This document shows, in pieces, positions 9,483-19,160 of a DNA stretch of 64,000 nucleotides. The stretch covers positions 3,869,001-3,933,000 of the forward strand of contig NZ_CP137852.1 in the NCBI RefSeq assembly GCF_033547095.1, in the 5' to 3' direction. The position numbers and the translations under genes are program-made. Position 1 is the first letter of the stretch. Each line of letters begins with the position of its first letter. This DNA is from Sediminicoccus rosea. Its GTDB lineage: Bacteria; Pseudomonadota; Alphaproteobacteria; Acetobacterales; Acetobacteraceae. The notes under the pieces were generated by a model. The model was not told the origin of the DNA, did no database searches, and worked only from the letters and a program-made list of their open reading frames with translations.

Positions 9483-11270
9483 TCACCGCCCCACGGCATA
9501 CCCCTGCATGCCGCGCGGGTTGGCGCCGGCGAAGATCTGGCCGTCGGCCTCGCGGCGGGCGCCGGTCAGGCGGCCTTCGCTCCAGTCACCGCCCATTTCG
9601 GCGCGATGGCCGCGCGCCCGGAGGGCGGAGAGCACTTCGGGGGCAAAGCGGCCTTCCAGGACGAGCTTCCCGGGCTTCGCGCCACGCGGCCAGAAGCTGC
9701 TGACCCAATGCTCGGAGTGGAAGGACGGCAGGTCGATCGCCTCCTGGATGTTGAAGCCATGCGCCAGCATGCGGGTGAGCATGATGGGCTGCCACTGGTC
9801 CTGCTGCTCGCCACCGGGGGTGCCGAAGCTCATCCAGGGCTTGCCCTCGCGCAGCACGAGGGAAGGCGAGAGGGTGGTGCGGGGCCGCTTGCCGGGCTTG
9901 AGGCCATTGGGCAGCGTCTCGTCCAGCCAGAACATCTGGCAGCGCGTGCCCAGGCAGAAGCCGAGTTCGGGGATGGCGGGCGAGGATTGCAGCCAGCCGG
10001 CGGAAGGCGTGGCACTCACGAAATTGCCATCGCGATCGATGATGTCGATGTGGCAGGTGTCGCCGCCCGCGGCGCCGAGGCGCGAGACGGTGGGCTCGCC
10101 CGTGCCGGCGGCCATGGCCATCTGCTCGGAGCGGCGGACGGCGGCTGCATAGTCCACGCCGCGCACCGGCAGGCCATCCGGGTTGCCCGGCCGGAATTCC
10201 ACCGAGGCGTCATGGCCGATCAGCTTCCGGCGCAGCGCCGCGTATTCGGGCGAGAGCAGCGTGGCGAGCGGCACCTCCACGAAGTTCGGGTCGCCGTAGA
10301 ACGCCTCGCGATCGGCGAAGGCGAGCTTCATGGCCTCGGTCACGTGGTGAACATAGTCGGGGCCCACCGGGTCCATGGCGGTGAGGTCATAATCCGCCAG
10401 CAAGGCAAGGGTCTGCAGCATGGCCGGCCCCTGGCTCCAGGCGCCGCATTTCAGGACGGTGGTGCCCTGGTAGTCGAGGCGCACCGCCTCTTCGATGCCG
10501 GCGCGCCATTGCGACATGTCATGCGCGGTGATCACGCCGGCATGGCGCTGGCCGGAGGTATCCATGGCGGGCTGGCGGGCGAAACGCTCGACGGCCTCGG
10601 CGACGAAGCCGCCGTACCAGGCCCGCCGTGCGGCCTCGATCTCCATCTCGCGCGAGCGGCCGGGGGCCTCGGCCTCGCGCAGCACGCGCTCATAGGTGTC
10701 GGCGAGAGTCGGGTTCGCGTAGAGCTGGCCGGGCTGCGGGCCGCCATTGCGGAGCCAGAGCGCGGCGGAGCTGGTCCACTCCGCCTCGAAGAGCGGGCGG
10801 ACGGTGGCGACCGTCTGGCAGATGCGCGCCACCATGTGCGCGCCGTTGCGGGCATAGGAGATGGCATAGGCCAGCACGTCGCGCAGGCGCCAGGTGCCGT
10901 GGTTCTGCAGCATGGTGGCCCAGGCGTCGAAGGCGCCGGGGATGGGGGCGGGCAGGAAGCCGGTGCCCGGCATGATGTCGAGGCCGAGTTGGCCCTTGAT
11001 GAGGCCGACGCTCAGCCCGGCCGGCGCCGGGCCCTGGCCGCAGATGACAATTTCGCGACCCTGCTTGGCATCGTGCAGGATGATGGGACAATCGCCCCCG
11101 GGACCGTTCAGGTGCGGTTCCACGATCTGCAGGGTGAAGCCTGCCGCGGCGGCCGCGTCGAAGGCATTGCCGCCGCGCTCGAGCACGGCCATGCCGACTT
11201 GGCTCGCCAGCCAATGGGTGGTGGCGACCGCGCCGAAGGTGCCGGCGATCTCGGGGCGGGTGGTGAACAT
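9483..11270 (-). CDS. Gamma-glutamyltransferase family protein
   Basis: A 595-residue Ntn-hydrolase of the gamma-glutamyltranspeptidase family, which hydrolyses or transfers gamma-glutamyl groups from glutathione-like substrates. The autoprocessing/catalytic threonine is in GGDTCHIDIID at about residue 405, where classical enzymes have TTH. The glycine-rich GTPGGEQQDQW near the C-terminus is conserved. The N-terminus runs straight into the catalytic fold with no signal peptide, so it is probably cytoplasmic (YwrD-like), unlike periplasmic Ggt. It is divergent from phnN with only 16 bases between start codons. Confidence 0.92.
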   Translation of the reverse strand: MFTTRPEIAGTFGAVATTHWLASQVGMAVLERGGNAFDAAAAAGFTLQIVEPHLNGPGGDCPIILHDAKQGREIVICGQGPAPAGLSVGLIKGQLGLDIMPGTGFLPAPIPGAFDAWATMLQNHGTWRLRDVLAYAISYARNGAHMVARICQTVATVRPLFEAEWTSSAALWLRNGGPQPGQLYANPTLADTYERVLREAEAPGRSREMEIEAARRAWYGGFVAEAVERFARQPAMDTSGQRHAGVITAHDMSQWRAGIEEAVRLDYQGTTVLKCGAWSQGPAMLQTLALLADYDLTAMDPVGPDYVHHVTEAMKLAFADREAFYGDPNFVEVPLATLLSPEYAALRRKLIGHDASVEFRPGNPDGLPVRGVDYAAAVRRSEQMAMAAGTGEPTVSRLGAAGGDTCHIDIIDRDGNFVSATPSAGWLQSSPAIPELGFCLGTRCQMFWLDETLPNGLKPGKRPRTTLSPSLVLREGKPWMSFGTPGGEQQDQWQPIMLTRMLAHGFNIQEAIDLPSFHSEHWVSSFWPRGAKPGKLVLEGRFAPEVLSALRARGHRAEMGGDWSEGRLTGARREADGQIFAGANPRGMQGYAVGR

Positions 11271-11286
11271 GGGATGACCTTTTTGG

Positions 11287-11895
11287 ATGCTGTGTGATCT
11301 GGGGGAAGTTGCCGGCTTCGGTCAACCGGGAGGGCCGCGCCCCTGGGTGGCGCTGGCCGGCCCCTCAGGCGCTGGCAAGGACACGCTGCTGGCGGCGGCG
11401 CAGGCCGAGCTTGCGGGCGACCCGCGCTTCCATTTCGCCAGGCGCAGCGTGACCCGCCTGCCCACCCCGGGCGGCGAGGCGCATGAGCCGCTGACGCCCG
11501 CGGCGTTCGAGGCGGCACTGGCGGCCGGCCAGTTCCTCCTGCACTGGCGCGCCCATGGGCTGGGCTACGGCATCCGCCATGCCGAGGCTCCGGGCGGCTG
11601 CGTCGTGGTGCTCAGCCTCTCGCGCGCGGTGCTGCTCGAGGCGGCGGCGCTGCGCCCGCTGACCGTGATCGAGGTGACGGCCCCCCCTGCCCTGCTGGCC
11701 GCGCGCCTCGCCGGGCGCGGGCGGGAGGATGCCGCGGCCATCGCCGCGCGGCTTGCCCGGGAAGTGCCCCTGCCCCCCGCGCTCGACGTGCGCCGCGTGG
11801 TGAATGATGGGACCGTGGAGGCCGGCACGGCGCGCCTCAGATCCGCACTGGAAGCGGTGGCCGCTGCTTGCCTTCCGGGCGGAATTCGGCCATAG
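11287..11895 (+). CDS. phnN: Ribose 1,5-bisphosphate phosphokinase (PhnN-like)
   Basis: The 202-residue protein resembles PhnN, which makes PRPP from ribose 1,5-bisphosphate and ATP at the end of the carbon-phosphorus lyase pathway. A P-loop GPSGAGKD lies at about residues 25-32, followed by the guanylate-kinase-like FARRSVTR and HWRAHGLGYG segments characteristic of PhnN. No other phn gene is in the window, so this is an orphan copy. A GTG at 11347, just before the P-loop, is an alternative start and would remove the Gly/Pro-rich leader. The physiological role could be PRPP salvage, which would be relevant to the his genes, but that is speculation. Confidence 0.82.
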   Translation: MLCDLGEVAGFGQPGGPRPWVALAGPSGAGKDTLLAAAQAELAGDPRFHFARRSVTRLPTPGGEAHEPLTPAAFEAALAAGQFLLHWRAHGLGYGIRHAEAPGGCVVVLSLSRAVLLEAAALRPLTVIEVTAPPALLAARLAGRGREDAAAIAARLAREVPLPPALDVRRVVNDGTVEAGTARLRSALEAVAAACLPGGIRP

Positions 11896-11968
11896 CCCGG
11901 GCACCGCAGGGCATGGGCCCGGCGGAAATCCACACGCGGTGCTCCCTTCCTCACGGCAAGGGTCCGGT

Positions 11969-11984
11969 CTCGGCTTCGGCCGAG
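11969..11984 (+). other. UUCG-capped hairpin in the rpsB leader
   Basis: CTCGGC-TTCG-GCCGAG forms a 6-bp stem with a stable UUCG tetraloop, about 50 bases before the rpsB start and after the end of phnN. It may lie in the rpsB 5' leader, where ribosomal protein S2 autoregulates in other bacteria, or be part of a phnN terminator. It has no T-run. I cannot match it to a known S2 leader motif. Confidence 0.35.
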
Positions 11985-12032
11985 GTTTGCACCGCGGAGG
12001 CTCAACCGGACTGAATCGGAAGGAAGTTCGAC

Positions 12033-12821
12033 ATGGCGATGCCAGAAGTTTCCCTGCGCCAGCTGCTCGAGGCGGGCGTGCATTTCGGCCACCACACGCG
12101 GCGCTGGAACCCGCGCATGGCGCCCTACATCTTCGGCGTGCGCAACCAGGTCCACATCCTGGACCTGCAGCAGACCGTGCCGATGCTGGAGCGCGCGCTG
12201 CGCACGGTGCGTGACACGGTGGCCGGCGGCGGCCGCGTTCTCTTCGTGGGCACCAAGAAGGCGGCGGCCGAGTATGTGGCCGAGGCCGCGACGCGCTGCG
12301 GCCAGTATTATGTGAACCACCGCTGGCTCGGCGGCATGCTGACCAACTGGAAGACCATCACGGGCTCGATCAAGCGCCTGAAGGAAATGGACGCGCGCCT
12401 GCAGGGCGACATCCAGGGCCTGACCAAGAAGGAAATCCTGATGCTGACGCGCGAGCGCGACAAGCTCGACCGCGCTCTGGGCGGCATCCGGGAGATGGGC
12501 GGCCTGCCCGACATGATCTTCGTGATCGACGTCGTGAAGGAGAAGCTCGCCATCCAGGAGGCCAACACGCTGGGCATCCCCGTGGTGGCCGTGGTGGACA
12601 GCAACTGCGATCCCACCGGCGTGACCTTCCCGATCCCGGGCAATGACGACGCGATCCGCGCCATCAACCTCTATTGCGACCTGATCGCCGCCGCCGTGTT
12701 CGACGGCATCTCGGCCGAGATGCAGGCCTCGGGCCGTGACGTCGGCGCGCTGGCCGAGCCGGTGGCCGAGGAAGTGGCGATCGAGGTCGCCGCCGAAGAA
12801 GCCCCCGCGGCCCAGGCCTGA
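12033..12821 (+). CDS. rpsB: 30S ribosomal protein S2
   Basis: S2 is a late-assembling small-subunit protein needed for S1 binding. The 262 residues show the canonical N-terminus ([19 protein letters not shown]) and the downstream [14 protein letters not shown] and [19 protein letters not shown] signatures. The C-terminal ~25 residues form an acidic Ala/Glu-rich extension, common in alphaproteobacteria. AAGGAAG precedes the ATG. It is followed after 24 bases by tsf, the standard rpsB-tsf pair. Confidence 0.98.
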   Translation: MAMPEVSLRQLLEAGVHFGHHTRRWNPRMAPYIFGVRNQVHILDLQQTVPMLERALRTVRDTVAGGGRVLFVGTKKAAAEYVAEAATRCGQYYVNHRWLGGMLTNWKTITGSIKRLKEMDARLQGDIQGLTKKEILMLTRERDKLDRALGGIREMGGLPDMIFVIDVVKEKLAIQEANTLGIPVVAVVDSNCDPTGVTFPIPGNDDAIRAINLYCDLIAAAVFDGISAEMQASGRDVGALAEPVAEEVAIEVAAEEAPAAQA

Positions 12822-12845
12822 GCGACCGCAAGAAGGAGCAAAACG

Positions 12846-13757
12846 ATGGCTGAAATCACGGCTGCCCTGGTCCGGGACCTTCGCGAAGCGACGGGTGCCG
12901 GCATGATGGACTGCAAGAAGGCGCTGGTGGAAAGCGGTGGCGACATCGAGGCCGCGATCGACTGGCTGCGCAAGAAGGGCCTCTCCGCCGCGGCGAAGAA
13001 GTCCGGCCGCGTGGCCGCCGAGGGCCTGGTGGGCGTTGCCTCCGGCCCGCACGTCGCCGCGATGGTGGAAGTGAATGCCGAGACGGATTTCGTTGCGCGC
13101 AATGAGAGCTTCCAGAACTTCGTCGCCGAGGTGGCGGGCCTGGCCCTTTCCGTGGGCGAGGACATCGAGGCGCTGAAGGCCGCGACCTATCCGGGCACGC
13201 AGCACAGCACCCAGGAAGAGCTGACGAAGCTCATCGCCACGATCGGCGAGAACATGACGATCCGCCGCGCCAGCGTGCTGCGCGTGAGCAAGGGCGCCGT
13301 CGCCACCTACATGCACAACGCCGTGAAGCCGGGCCTCGGCAAGATCGGCGTGCTCGTCGCCCTCGAGGGCGAGAACGAGATGCAGGTGATGGAGACCCTG
13401 GGCCGCCAGATCGGCATGCATGTCGCGGCGACCCGCCCCGCCGCGCTCGACATCACCGCCGTCGAGCCCTCCGCGCTCGAGCGTGAGAAGGCCGTGCTGA
13501 CCGAGCAGGCCCAGGCCTCTGGCAAGCCGCCCGCCGTCATCGAGAAGATGGTGGAAGGCCGCATCCGCAAGTTCTACGAGGAAGTGGTGCTGCTGGAGCA
13601 GGTCTGGGTGCATGACGGCGAGAGCCGTGTGAAGGCCGTGGTGGAAAAGGCTGGCCTGAAGCTGACCGGCTTCACCCGCTTCCAGCTCGGCGAGGGGATC
13701 GAGAAGCAGGTCTCCGACTTCGCGGCCGAAGTGGCCGCCACCGCCGGCGTTTCCTGA
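12846..13757 (+). CDS. tsf: Translation elongation factor Ts
   Basis: EF-Ts is the GDP/GTP exchange factor for EF-Tu. The 303-residue protein has the N-terminal UBA-like segment with [19 protein letters not shown], the core motif including [11 protein letters not shown], and dimerisation/coiled-coil parts after residue 180. It is co-transcribed with rpsB and followed at once by a strong intrinsic terminator (13771-13806), so rpsB-tsf is a discrete unit. Confidence 0.98.
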   Translation: MAEITAALVRDLREATGAGMMDCKKALVESGGDIEAAIDWLRKKGLSAAAKKSGRVAAEGLVGVASGPHVAAMVEVNAETDFVARNESFQNFVAEVAGLALSVGEDIEALKAATYPGTQHSTQEELTKLIATIGENMTIRRASVLRVSKGAVATYMHNAVKPGLGKIGVLVALEGENEMQVMETLGRQIGMHVAATRPAALDITAVEPSALEREKAVLTEQAQASGKPPAVIEKMVEGRIRKFYEEVVLLEQVWVHDGESRVKAVVEKAGLKLTGFTRFQLGEGIEKQVSDFAAEVAATAGVS

Positions 13758-13770
13758 CGGTGACGGGGGC

Positions 13771-13806
13771 GGCCGGGCCACATGGTCCGGCCGGCCTCCC
13801 TTTTTC
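13771..13806 (+). terminator. Intrinsic terminator of rpsB-tsf
   Basis: GGCCGGGCC (13771-13779) pairs with GGTCCGGCC (13784-13792), one G-U wobble and a 4-base loop. Flanking G-runs and C-runs can extend the stem. A TTTTT tract follows at 13801-13805. The element begins 14 bases after the tsf stop and lies before pyrH. Confidence 0.8.
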
Positions 13807-13896
13807 GGCGGGCCCGCCCTTCCGGTGGCCGCGAGCGCTTGCGGCGACCCGCCCCCCTGCTATCGTCGCACCAACCGCCAAGGAACCGGCCCCAAG

Positions 13897-14622
13897 ATGA
13901 GCGAACCGCCCCGCTACAAGCGCGTCCTGCTGAAGGTCTCGGGCGAGGCCCTGATGGGCGACCGCGCCTATGGGCTGGATGTCACCACCGTGAAGGCCAT
14001 CGCGCAGGACATCAAGGGCGTGGTGGACCTCGGCGTCGAGGTCGCGCTGGTGATCGGCGGCGGCAACATCTTCCGCGGCATCGCCGGTGCCGCGACAGGC
14101 ATGGACCGCGCCCAGGCCGACTACATGGGCATGCTGGCCACCGTGATGAACGCGCTCGGCATGCAGTCCGCGCTCGAGAAGATCGGCGTGCAGACGCGCG
14201 TGCAGTCCGCCATCGAGATGAGCTCGATCTGCGAGCCCTATATCCGCCGCCGCGCCATGCGGCACATGGAGAAGGGCCGCGTCGTGATCTTCGCGGCTGG
14301 CACAGGCAATCCCTTCTTCACGACCGACACGGCCGCGGCACTGCGTGCGGCCGAGATGGGCTGCCAGGCGCTGCTCAAGGGCACGCAGGTGGACGGCGTC
14401 TATGACAGCGACCCGCGCAAGAACCCGGACGCCTCCCGCTACACCACGCTGAGCTACCTCGAGATGCTCTCGCGCGACCTGGCCGTGATGGATGCCGCGG
14501 CGATCTCGGTCGCGCGCGAGAACCATCTGCCCATCATCGTCTTCAACATCCACGAACCCGGCGCCTTCACCGCCGTGATCCGCGGCGAAGGCCGTTTCAC
14601 CACCGTCACCGACACGCCCTGA
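13897..14622 (+). CDS. pyrH: Uridylate kinase (UMP kinase)
   Basis: PyrH phosphorylates UMP to UDP in pyrimidine synthesis and belongs to the amino-acid kinase family. The 241-residue protein shows [14 protein letters not shown] (N-terminal Lys/Gly motif), [10 protein letters not shown] and [15 protein letters not shown]. The start at 13897 is preferred over a frame open from 13825 because the family begins right before [16 protein letters not shown] lies about 12 bases upstream. It begins the pyrH-frr-uppS-cdsA-dxr-rseP run typical of alphaproteobacteria. Confidence 0.97.
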   Translation: MSEPPRYKRVLLKVSGEALMGDRAYGLDVTTVKAIAQDIKGVVDLGVEVALVIGGGNIFRGIAGAATGMDRAQADYMGMLATVMNALGMQSALEKIGVQTRVQSAIEMSSICEPYIRRRAMRHMEKGRVVIFAAGTGNPFFTTDTAAALRAAEMGCQALLKGTQVDGVYDSDPRKNPDASRYTTLSYLEMLSRDLAVMDAAAISVARENHLPIIVFNIHEPGAFTAVIRGEGRFTTVTDTP

Positions 14623-14635
14623 AAGTCCGACAATC

Positions 14636-15211
14636 ATGGCCGCTCCCCCACCCGACCGACAGGTCCTGAAGACCGACCTGGTGCGCCGCATGGATGGCGC
14701 CCTGGAGACGCTGAAGAAGGAGTTCAGCGGGCTCCGCACCGGCCGCGCCAGCCCCTCGCTGCTGGAGCCGATCCGCGTCGAGGCCTATGGCAACAACCAG
14801 CCGCTCGCCCAGGTGGGCAACGTCTCGGTCGCCGGCCCCTCCATGCTGCAGGTGCAGGTCTGGGACCGTTCGGTGGTGAAGGCGGTCGAGATCGCGATCC
14901 GCGATTCGGGCCTCGGCCTGAACCCGCAGGCGGAGGGCCAGACCATCCGCGTCATGCTGCCGCCGCTGACCGAGCAGCGCCGCAATGAGCTGGCCAAGAC
15001 GGCATCCAAGTATTCCGAGGGGGCCAAGGTCGCGATCCGCGGCGTGCGCCGGGATGGCATGGAGCAGATCCAGGCCTGGAAGAAGAAGTCCGAGATCGGC
15101 GAGGATGACGCCAAGCGCTGGTCCGACGAGGTCCAGAAGCTGACCGACGAATACGTGAAGAAGATCGATGTCCTGCTCGCCGAAAAGGAAAAGGACATCA
15201 AGACCGTTTGA
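14636..15211 (+). CDS. frr: Ribosome recycling factor
   Basis: RRF splits post-termination ribosomes together with EF-G. At 191 residues it is close to the usual 185. The signature LKKEFSGLRTGRASPSLL near the N-terminus and PPLTEQRRNELAKTA in the centre are clear. The C-terminus is the helical Lys/Asp/Glu-rich tail of domain I. It starts 13 bases after pyrH, and its TGA overlaps the ATG of uppS by one base, suggesting coupled translation. Confidence 0.98.
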   Translation: MAAPPPDRQVLKTDLVRRMDGALETLKKEFSGLRTGRASPSLLEPIRVEAYGNNQPLAQVGNVSVAGPSMLQVQVWDRSVVKAVEIAIRDSGLGLNPQAEGQTIRVMLPPLTEQRRNELAKTASKYSEGAKVAIRGVRRDGMEQIQAWKKKSEIGEDDAKRWSDEVQKLTDEYVKKIDVLLAEKEKDIKTV

Positions 15212-15951
15212 TGAGCGCGCACCCGGCTCCAGTGGCGGGTGCGGGGGCGGAGACGCCCCAGCATGTCGCCATCATCATGGATGGCAACCGCCGCTGGGCC
15301 CAGGCGCGTGGGCTTCCCGTCGCCCTCGGCCACCGCGCCGGCGCGGATGCGGCGCGCCGCGCCATCGAGGCCGCGATCCGGGGCGGCGTCTCCTGGCTGA
15401 CGCTCTTCGCCTTCTCCTCCGAGAACTGGTCCCGCCCCGCGGATGAGGTGCAGGAGCTCACGCTGCTGCTGCGCCACTACCTTCGCGCCGAGGTGAACCA
15501 GCTGACGAAGGAGGGCGTGCGCCTGCGCGTCATCGGCGACCGCACGCGCTTCGGCGAGGAGACGCAGAAGGCGATGCTCGCGGCCGAGGAGGTCACGGCC
15601 GGCGGCCAGCGCCTCAACCTCACCATGGCGATCTCCTACGGCGCGCGGGCCGAGATCCTGGCCGCCGCCCGTGCCGTGGCCGCGGCCGCGCAGCATGGCG
15701 AACTGGACCCGGCCCAGCTGGACGAGGCGGCCTTCGAGCGGCACCTCTTCACCGCCGGCATGCCCGACCCGGACCTGATCATCCGCACCTCGGGCGAGCA
15801 GCGCATCTCGAACTTCCTGCTCTGGCAGGCCGCCTATGCGGAGCTGATCTTCCAGCCCGTCCTCTGGCCGGATTTCGGCATCGAGGATTTCAACGCGGCC
15901 CTGGCCGCCTATGCCGCGCGGGAGCGGCGCTTCGGCGCGCGCACCGGCTGA
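15211..15951 (+). CDS. uppS: Undecaprenyl diphosphate synthase (cis-prenyltransferase)
   Basis: UppS adds eight isopentenyl units to farnesyl diphosphate to make the C55 carrier used for peptidoglycan and polysaccharide export. The 246 residues have all family regions: VAIIMDGNRRWA with catalytic Asp at about 24, LFAFSSENWSRP, and the C-terminal DLIIRTSGEQRISNFLLWQ. Start and stop overlap both neighbours by single bases (frr TGA/ATG, uppS TGA/cdsA ATG). Confidence 0.97.
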   Translation: MSAHPAPVAGAGAETPQHVAIIMDGNRRWAQARGLPVALGHRAGADAARRAIEAAIRGGVSWLTLFAFSSENWSRPADEVQELTLLLRHYLRAEVNQLTKEGVRLRVIGDRTRFGEETQKAMLAAEEVTAGGQRLNLTMAISYGARAEILAAARAVAAAAQHGELDPAQLDEAAFERHLFTAGMPDPDLIIRTSGEQRISNFLLWQAAYAELIFQPVLWPDFGIEDFNAALAAYAARERRFGARTG

Positions 15952-16763
15952 TGGCCCAGCTCGCGGACCTGCGCGCGCGCGTCCTGACCGCCTCCATCAT
16001 CGCGCCCGCGGCCTTGTTCTGCGTCTGGGTGGGCGGCGCCTGGTGGTCGGCCCTCATGCTGCTCTGCGTGGCGGGACTTGGCTGGGAATGGGTGCGGCTC
16101 TGCGGCGGCTCCTCCCGCCGCCTGCCGGGCGCACTGGTGCTAGGGCCGGTGCTTGTGGGCGCGTTTTGCGCCGTGGTGAACCTGCCGCTGGCCGGCCTCG
16201 CCGTGGTGGCGGTGGGCGCGGTGCTGGCCTGGCGGATGGCCGGCGCCCTGCCCGCGCATTGGCTCGGCTTCGGCGTGCTCTACATTGGGATCGCCGGGAT
16301 CGCCCTGCTGGAATTGCGGCATGACGGGGCGGCGGGGCGCGGCAATGTGCTGTTCCTCTTCCTGGTCGTCTGGGCTTCCGACATCTCCGCCTACTTCACC
16401 GGGCGCTTCCTGGGTGGCCCCAAGCTCGCCCCCCGCATTTCCCCCAACAAAACCTGGTCGGGCGCGTTGGGCGGGCTGCTCGGGGCCATGCTGGTGGGGC
16501 TCGGCGCCGCTCTCGCGCTCGGCGGGCCGGCGCCGCTCGGCACCATCGCGATGGTCGCCGTGCTGCTGGGCCTTGCCACCCAGACCGGCGACATGTTTGA
16601 GAGTTGGATCAAGCGGCGCTTCGGCGTGAAGGATTCGTCCGGGCTCCTGCCCGGACATGGCGGCCTGCTCGACCGGCTGGACGGCGTGCTGGCCGCCGCC
16701 CCGGTCGCGGCCCTGATCGGCCTGGCCTCCGGGCCGGGAATTCATGTGTGGAGATGGGTGTGA
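15951..16763 (+). CDS. cdsA: Phosphatidate cytidylyltransferase
   Basis: CdsA converts phosphatidic acid and CTP to CDP-diacylglycerol, the precursor of all phospholipids, in the inner membrane. The 270-residue protein is rich in hydrophobic segments (about seven likely transmembrane stretches). It ends with the CDP-DAG synthase signature, seen as RRFGVKDSSGLLPGHGGLLD followed by RLDG. An internal SPNKTWSG motif is also typical. The start overlaps the uppS stop. Its own stop overlaps the GTG chosen for dxr. Confidence 0.96.
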   Translation: MAQLADLRARVLTASIIAPAALFCVWVGGAWWSALMLLCVAGLGWEWVRLCGGSSRRLPGALVLGPVLVGAFCAVVNLPLAGLAVVAVGAVLAWRMAGALPAHWLGFGVLYIGIAGIALLELRHDGAAGRGNVLFLFLVVWASDISAYFTGRFLGGPKLAPRISPNKTWSGALGGLLGAMLVGLGAALALGGPAPLGTIAMVAVLLGLATQTGDMFESWIKRRFGVKDSSGLLPGHGGLLDRLDGVLAAAPVAALIGLASGPGIHVWRWV

Positions 16764-17938
16764 CGGAGACTTCGGCGCGCAGCGTCACCGTGCTCGGCAG
16801 CACGGGTTCGATCGGGCGCAGCACCATGGCGCTGCTGGATGCGGCCCAGCCCGGCCAGTTCCGGGTCCGCGCCCTGGTGGCGGGGCGCGACGTGGCGACG
16901 CTCGCCGCCCAGGCGCGCGCCCACCGGGCCGAGCTGGCCGTGGTGGCGGATGAGAGCTGCCACGCCGCGCTGAAGGAGGCCCTGGCCGGCACCGGCATCG
17001 AGACCGCGGCCGGCGCCCAGGCGGTGATCGAGGCGGCGCGCCGCCCGGCTGACTGGACGATGGCCGCCATCGTCGGCGCCGTCGGCCTCAAGAGCACCAT
17101 GGCGGCGCTGGAACGCGGCGGCACGCTGGCGCTCGCCAACAAGGAGAGCCTGGTCTGCGCCGGGCAGCTCGTGCTCGACCGCGCCGCGGCCCATGGGGCG
17201 ACGCTCCTGCCGGTGGATTCCGAGCACAACGCCATCTTCCAGGCGCTCGACCCGCGCGACCCGCGCGTGATCGAGAAGATCATCCTCACCGCCTCGGGCG
17301 GGCCCTTCCGCGACTGGCCGCTGGCCCAGATGCGGGGCGTGACGCCCGAGCAGGCGGTGCGCCACCCGGTCTGGTCCATGGGGGCGAAGATCAGCGTGGA
17401 CAGCGCCACCATGTTCAACAAGGGGCTGGAGCTGATCGAGGCCGCGCGCCTCTTCCCCGTGCCCTCCGAGCGGATCGAGGTGTTGGTCCATCGCCAATCC
17501 ACCGTTCATGGCATGGTGCAATACAGCGACGGCTCGCTGCTCGCGCAGCTTGGCTCGCCGGACATGCGCACGCCCATCGCCCATTGCCTGGCCTGGCCCG
17601 CGCGGATGGCGGTGGACGTGCCGCGCCTCGACCTCGCGGCACTCGGCCGGCTGGATTTCGAGGCGCCCGATCCCGCGCGATTCCCGGCGCTGCGCCTCGC
17701 CCGCGAGGCGCTGGCAGCCGAAGGCGGGGCGCCCTGCGTGCTGAACGCGGCCAATGAGGTGGCTGTCGGCCTCTTCCTCGAGAAGCGCCTGGGATTCCTG
17801 GATATTGCCGCGGTGGTCGAGGACACGATGACGGCCCTGGCCGGGCGCGGCGTGCCGGATCTTGATGCCGTGCTGGAATTGGACCGTGCGGCACGCCACA
17901 TCGCCACTGGCCTGGCCGCCCATCGCGCGGCCGCCTGA
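16760..17938 (+). CDS. dxr: 1-deoxy-D-xylulose 5-phosphate reductoisomerase
   Basis: DXR makes methylerythritol phosphate from DXP, the committed step of the MEP isoprenoid route, so it supplies the substrate chain for UppS in the same operon. NADPH site VTVLGSTGSIGRST lies near the N-terminus. Metal/substrate motifs LANKESLVCAG, LPVDSEHNAIFQ and SAGGPF-like TASGGPFRDWP follow, with NKGLELIEA and the flexible-loop PVWSMGAKISVDSATMFN region. The start is taken as GTG 16760, six bases after GGAG and overlapping the cdsA stop (GTGA). ATG 16754 is a near alternative. Confidence 0.96.
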   Translation: MTETSARSVTVLGSTGSIGRSTMALLDAAQPGQFRVRALVAGRDVATLAAQARAHRAELAVVADESCHAALKEALAGTGIETAAGAQAVIEAARRPADWTMAAIVGAVGLKSTMAALERGGTLALANKESLVCAGQLVLDRAAAHGATLLPVDSEHNAIFQALDPRDPRVIEKIILTASGGPFRDWPLAQMRGVTPEQAVRHPVWSMGAKISVDSATMFNKGLELIEAARLFPVPSERIEVLVHRQSTVHGMVQYSDGSLLAQLGSPDMRTPIAHCLAWPARMAVDVPRLDLAALGRLDFEAPDPARFPALRLAREALAAEGGAPCVLNAANEVAVGLFLEKRLGFLDIAAVVEDTMTALAGRGVPDLDAVLELDRAARHIATGLAAHRAAA

Positions 17939-17949
17939 CGGAGTTGACC

Positions 17950-19065
17950 TTGCTGGATTTCCTGCCCGACGCCGCGCGGACCATCATCGCCTTCCTGGTG
18001 GTGCTGGGCGTGCTGATCTTCTTCCACGAGCTCGGCCACTACGCCGCCGCGCGTTGGCGCCGGGTGCATGTGGATGCCTTCAGCATCGGATTCGGCCGCG
18101 CGCTGCTGCGCTGGACCGATAAGCGCGGCACGGAATGGCGCCTCGCCTGGATTCCGCTGGGCGGCTACGTCAAGCTGCACGGCCAGTCGCCGCTGGACGA
18201 CACGCCCGAGGCCGAGCGCGTGCCCGAGCGCGCGGGCGAGACCTTCCACGACAAGCCGGTGCGGGACCGTGCGATCATCGTGGCCGCCGGCCCTGTCGCC
18301 AATTTCGTGCTGGCCATCCTGCTCTTCGCCGGCCTCTTCGCCACGCACGGCGTGCCGCGCGGCCTCGCCACCATCTCCGCCGTGGTTCCCGCCTCGGCGG
18401 CCGAGCGCGCCGGGCTGCAGCCGGGCGACGTGGTCCTCTCCCTCGATGGGCAGCGCATCACCCGCTTCGACCAGGTGCAGCGCCACATCCAACCCCGCGC
18501 GGGCCAGGAGGTGCAGGTGCGCGTGGACCGCGAGGGGCGCGAGCTGACCCTGACCGCGATCCCGGCAGCCCAGGCGCGGGGCGATTCGCCGCCGGTCGGC
18601 GTGCTCGGCATCCAGGGCGGGCGCGCGCAGTTCGAGCGGCTGGGCCCGCTCGAGGCCCTCTGGGCCGGCACCACCCAGACCGTGGATGTGAGCTGGCAGA
18701 CGCTGGTGGGCATCGGCGAGATGTTCGCCGGCACGCGCAGCCCGAAGGAGCTGGGCGGGCCGATCCGTATCGCCGAGGTCTCAGGCGAGGCCGCGACCCT
18801 TGGCATCGTGCCGCTGGTGAACCTGATGGCGCTGCTTTCGGTCAGCCTGGCCCTGCTGAACCTCTTCCCGATTCCCCTGCTGGATGGTGGTCACCTCATG
18901 TTCTATGCGGCGGAAGCGATTCGCGGCCGTCCCTTGCCGCCCCGGGCGCTCGAATATGGCTTCCGGGCCGGTTTCGCCGTGCTGATCGGGCTTTTTCTGT
19001 TTGCAACCTGGAATGATATTGCCCATGGCGGCATCGGTCGCTGGGTTGCGGGGTGGATCGGATGA
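17950..19065 (+). CDS. rseP: RIP metalloprotease RseP (site-2 protease)
   Basis: A membrane zinc protease of about 371 residues that in other bacteria cleaves anti-sigma factors and leftover signal peptides within the inner membrane. The zinc motif HELGH is at about residues 26-30 in the first transmembrane segment. A single PDZ domain follows (about 115-190, ERAGLQPGDVVLSLDG), fewer than the two in E. coli RseP. The second active-site motif is NLFPIPLLDGGHL. A TTG at 17950 sits six bases after GGAG and is my preferred start. TTG 17944 is the alternative. It precedes bamA. Confidence 0.95.
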   Translation: MLDFLPDAARTIIAFLVVLGVLIFFHELGHYAAARWRRVHVDAFSIGFGRALLRWTDKRGTEWRLAWIPLGGYVKLHGQSPLDDTPEAERVPERAGETFHDKPVRDRAIIVAAGPVANFVLAILLFAGLFATHGVPRGLATISAVVPASAAERAGLQPGDVVLSLDGQRITRFDQVQRHIQPRAGQEVQVRVDREGRELTLTAIPAAQARGDSPPVGVLGIQGGRAQFERLGPLEALWAGTTQTVDVSWQTLVGIGEMFAGTRSPKELGGPIRIAEVSGEAATLGIVPLVNLMALLSVSLALLNLFPIPLLDGGHLMFYAAEAIRGRPLPPRALEYGFRAGFAVLIGLFLFATWNDIAHGGIGRWVAGWIG

Positions 19066-19160
19066 AGAAGACGAAACTCCCGGGGTGGCTTCCCCAGGCG
19101 CCTGAGGGTATGGTCCGGCCGCTTTCCCGTGGCCGAAACAGGGTGGGTTCCCGTTTGACA

